Source of the DNA: Bdellovibrio reynosensis
GTDB lineage: Bacteria > Bdellovibrionota > Bdellovibrionia > Bdellovibrionales > Bdellovibrionaceae
Length of the DNA: 64,000 bases
Reading direction: 5' to 3'
Assembly: GCF_022814725.1 (NCBI RefSeq)
Contig: NZ_CP093442.1
Location: 2,418,001 to 2,482,000 of the forward strand
Part shown: piece by piece, positions 63,849 to 64,000 of the stretch
Layout of the letters: each line of letters opens with the position of its first letter
Numbering within the stretch: position 1 is the stretch's first letter
The notes under the pieces: generated by a model
Database searches by the model: none
What the model was told of the DNA's origin: nothing
Seen by the model: only the letters and a program-made list of their open reading frames with translations
Translations under genes and position numbers: made by a program

Positions 63849-64000
63849 ATGTCGAAAAAGCGCCACGAAGAGCTCAAGAAGATTATTTCCCACCATGACT
63901 ACCACTATCACGTCAAGGACAGTCCACAGATCTCAGATTACGAGTATGATCAACTCTTCAGTGAGCTATTAAAAATCGAAGCTAGCGAAAAGAATTTAGA
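63849..64000 (+). CDS. ligA: NAD-dependent DNA ligase LigA, N-terminal fragment
   Basis: The frame opens at 63849 with MSKKRHEELKKI, followed by DYHYHVKDSPQISDYEYDQL, which matches the Ia domain of bacterial LigA that binds NMN. The gene runs off the window. LigA seals nicks using NAD in replication and repair. No ribosome site is strong here, so a slightly different start is possible. Confidence 0.88.
   Translation, partial: MSKKRHEELKKIISHHDYHYHVKDSPQISDYEYDQLFSELLKIEASEKNL

Overview
The window looks like chromosomal DNA of a Bdellovibrio-type predatory bacterium (Bdellovibrionota). This is inferred from gene content: a Tad/Flp locus with class III prepilins, many secreted TPR, FecR and barrel proteins of unknown role, sigma28- and sigma54-like promoters in front of secreted-protein genes, and an overall moderate GC. 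No phage, insertion sequence, CRISPR array or integrase was seen. Most of it reads as ordinary, densely packed chromosome.

Layout. 1-7.8 kb (minus): a sensor histidine kinase cut by the window edge, then a tight operon of class III aminotransferase, M20 deacylase, astA, astD and mltG, a rearranged arginine/ornithine succinyltransferase pathway. 7.9-10.7 kb (plus): three TPR proteins, including the BamD lipoprotein, and hypoxanthine phosphoribosyltransferase. 11.0-18.5 kb (plus): a Tad/Flp locus (Flp pilin, two pilin-like proteins, two TadE-like pseudopilins, CpaB, the CpaC secretin, a CpaE-CpaF fusion and one GspF-type platform protein), followed by a short RHS protein and small secreted proteins. 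21-24.5 kb: a CheY-like regulator and two outer-membrane proteins. 24.6-27.2 kb (minus): groEL, groES and a secreted protein. 27.4-34.0 kb: tRNA-Asn, a Cys-repeat lipoprotein, a FecR/TPR-barrel pair, tRNA-Arg and tRNA-Ser(GCT). 34.1-41.7 kb: secreted proteins, queF, an operon with a secreted caspase-like (clan CD) protein, a guanine deaminase and a DedA protein. 41.8-44.7 kb (plus): the glyoxylate shunt pair aceB-aceA. 44.8-49.5 kb (minus): tRNA-Ser(TGA), serS and a large GYF/TPR membrane protein. 49.8-50.6 kb: a sigma54-driven secreted protein and a frameshifted GlsB/YeaQ gene. 50.7-56.7 kb (minus): murA, prmC, prfA, rpmE (type B) and rho. 57.1-63.8 kb: a PilZ protein, a long imperfect hairpin element, a LysM lipoprotein, DUF192, Ppx/GppA and gatCAB. 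The plus-strand start of ligA runs off the right edge.

How the parts fit. Housekeeping clusters (translation termination and amidation, chaperonins, cell-wall synthesis) alternate with envelope and secretion modules. The Tad locus is preceded by a sigma28-like promoter, which would tie the pili to the motile phase. The most unusual items are the CpaE-CpaF fusion with a hairpin burying its ribosome site, the caspase-like secreted operon, the noncanonical AST cluster, the hairpin element near 57.6 kb, two strong sigma54 promoters, and a 24-residue membrane microprotein with its own promoter opposite the Flp locus.
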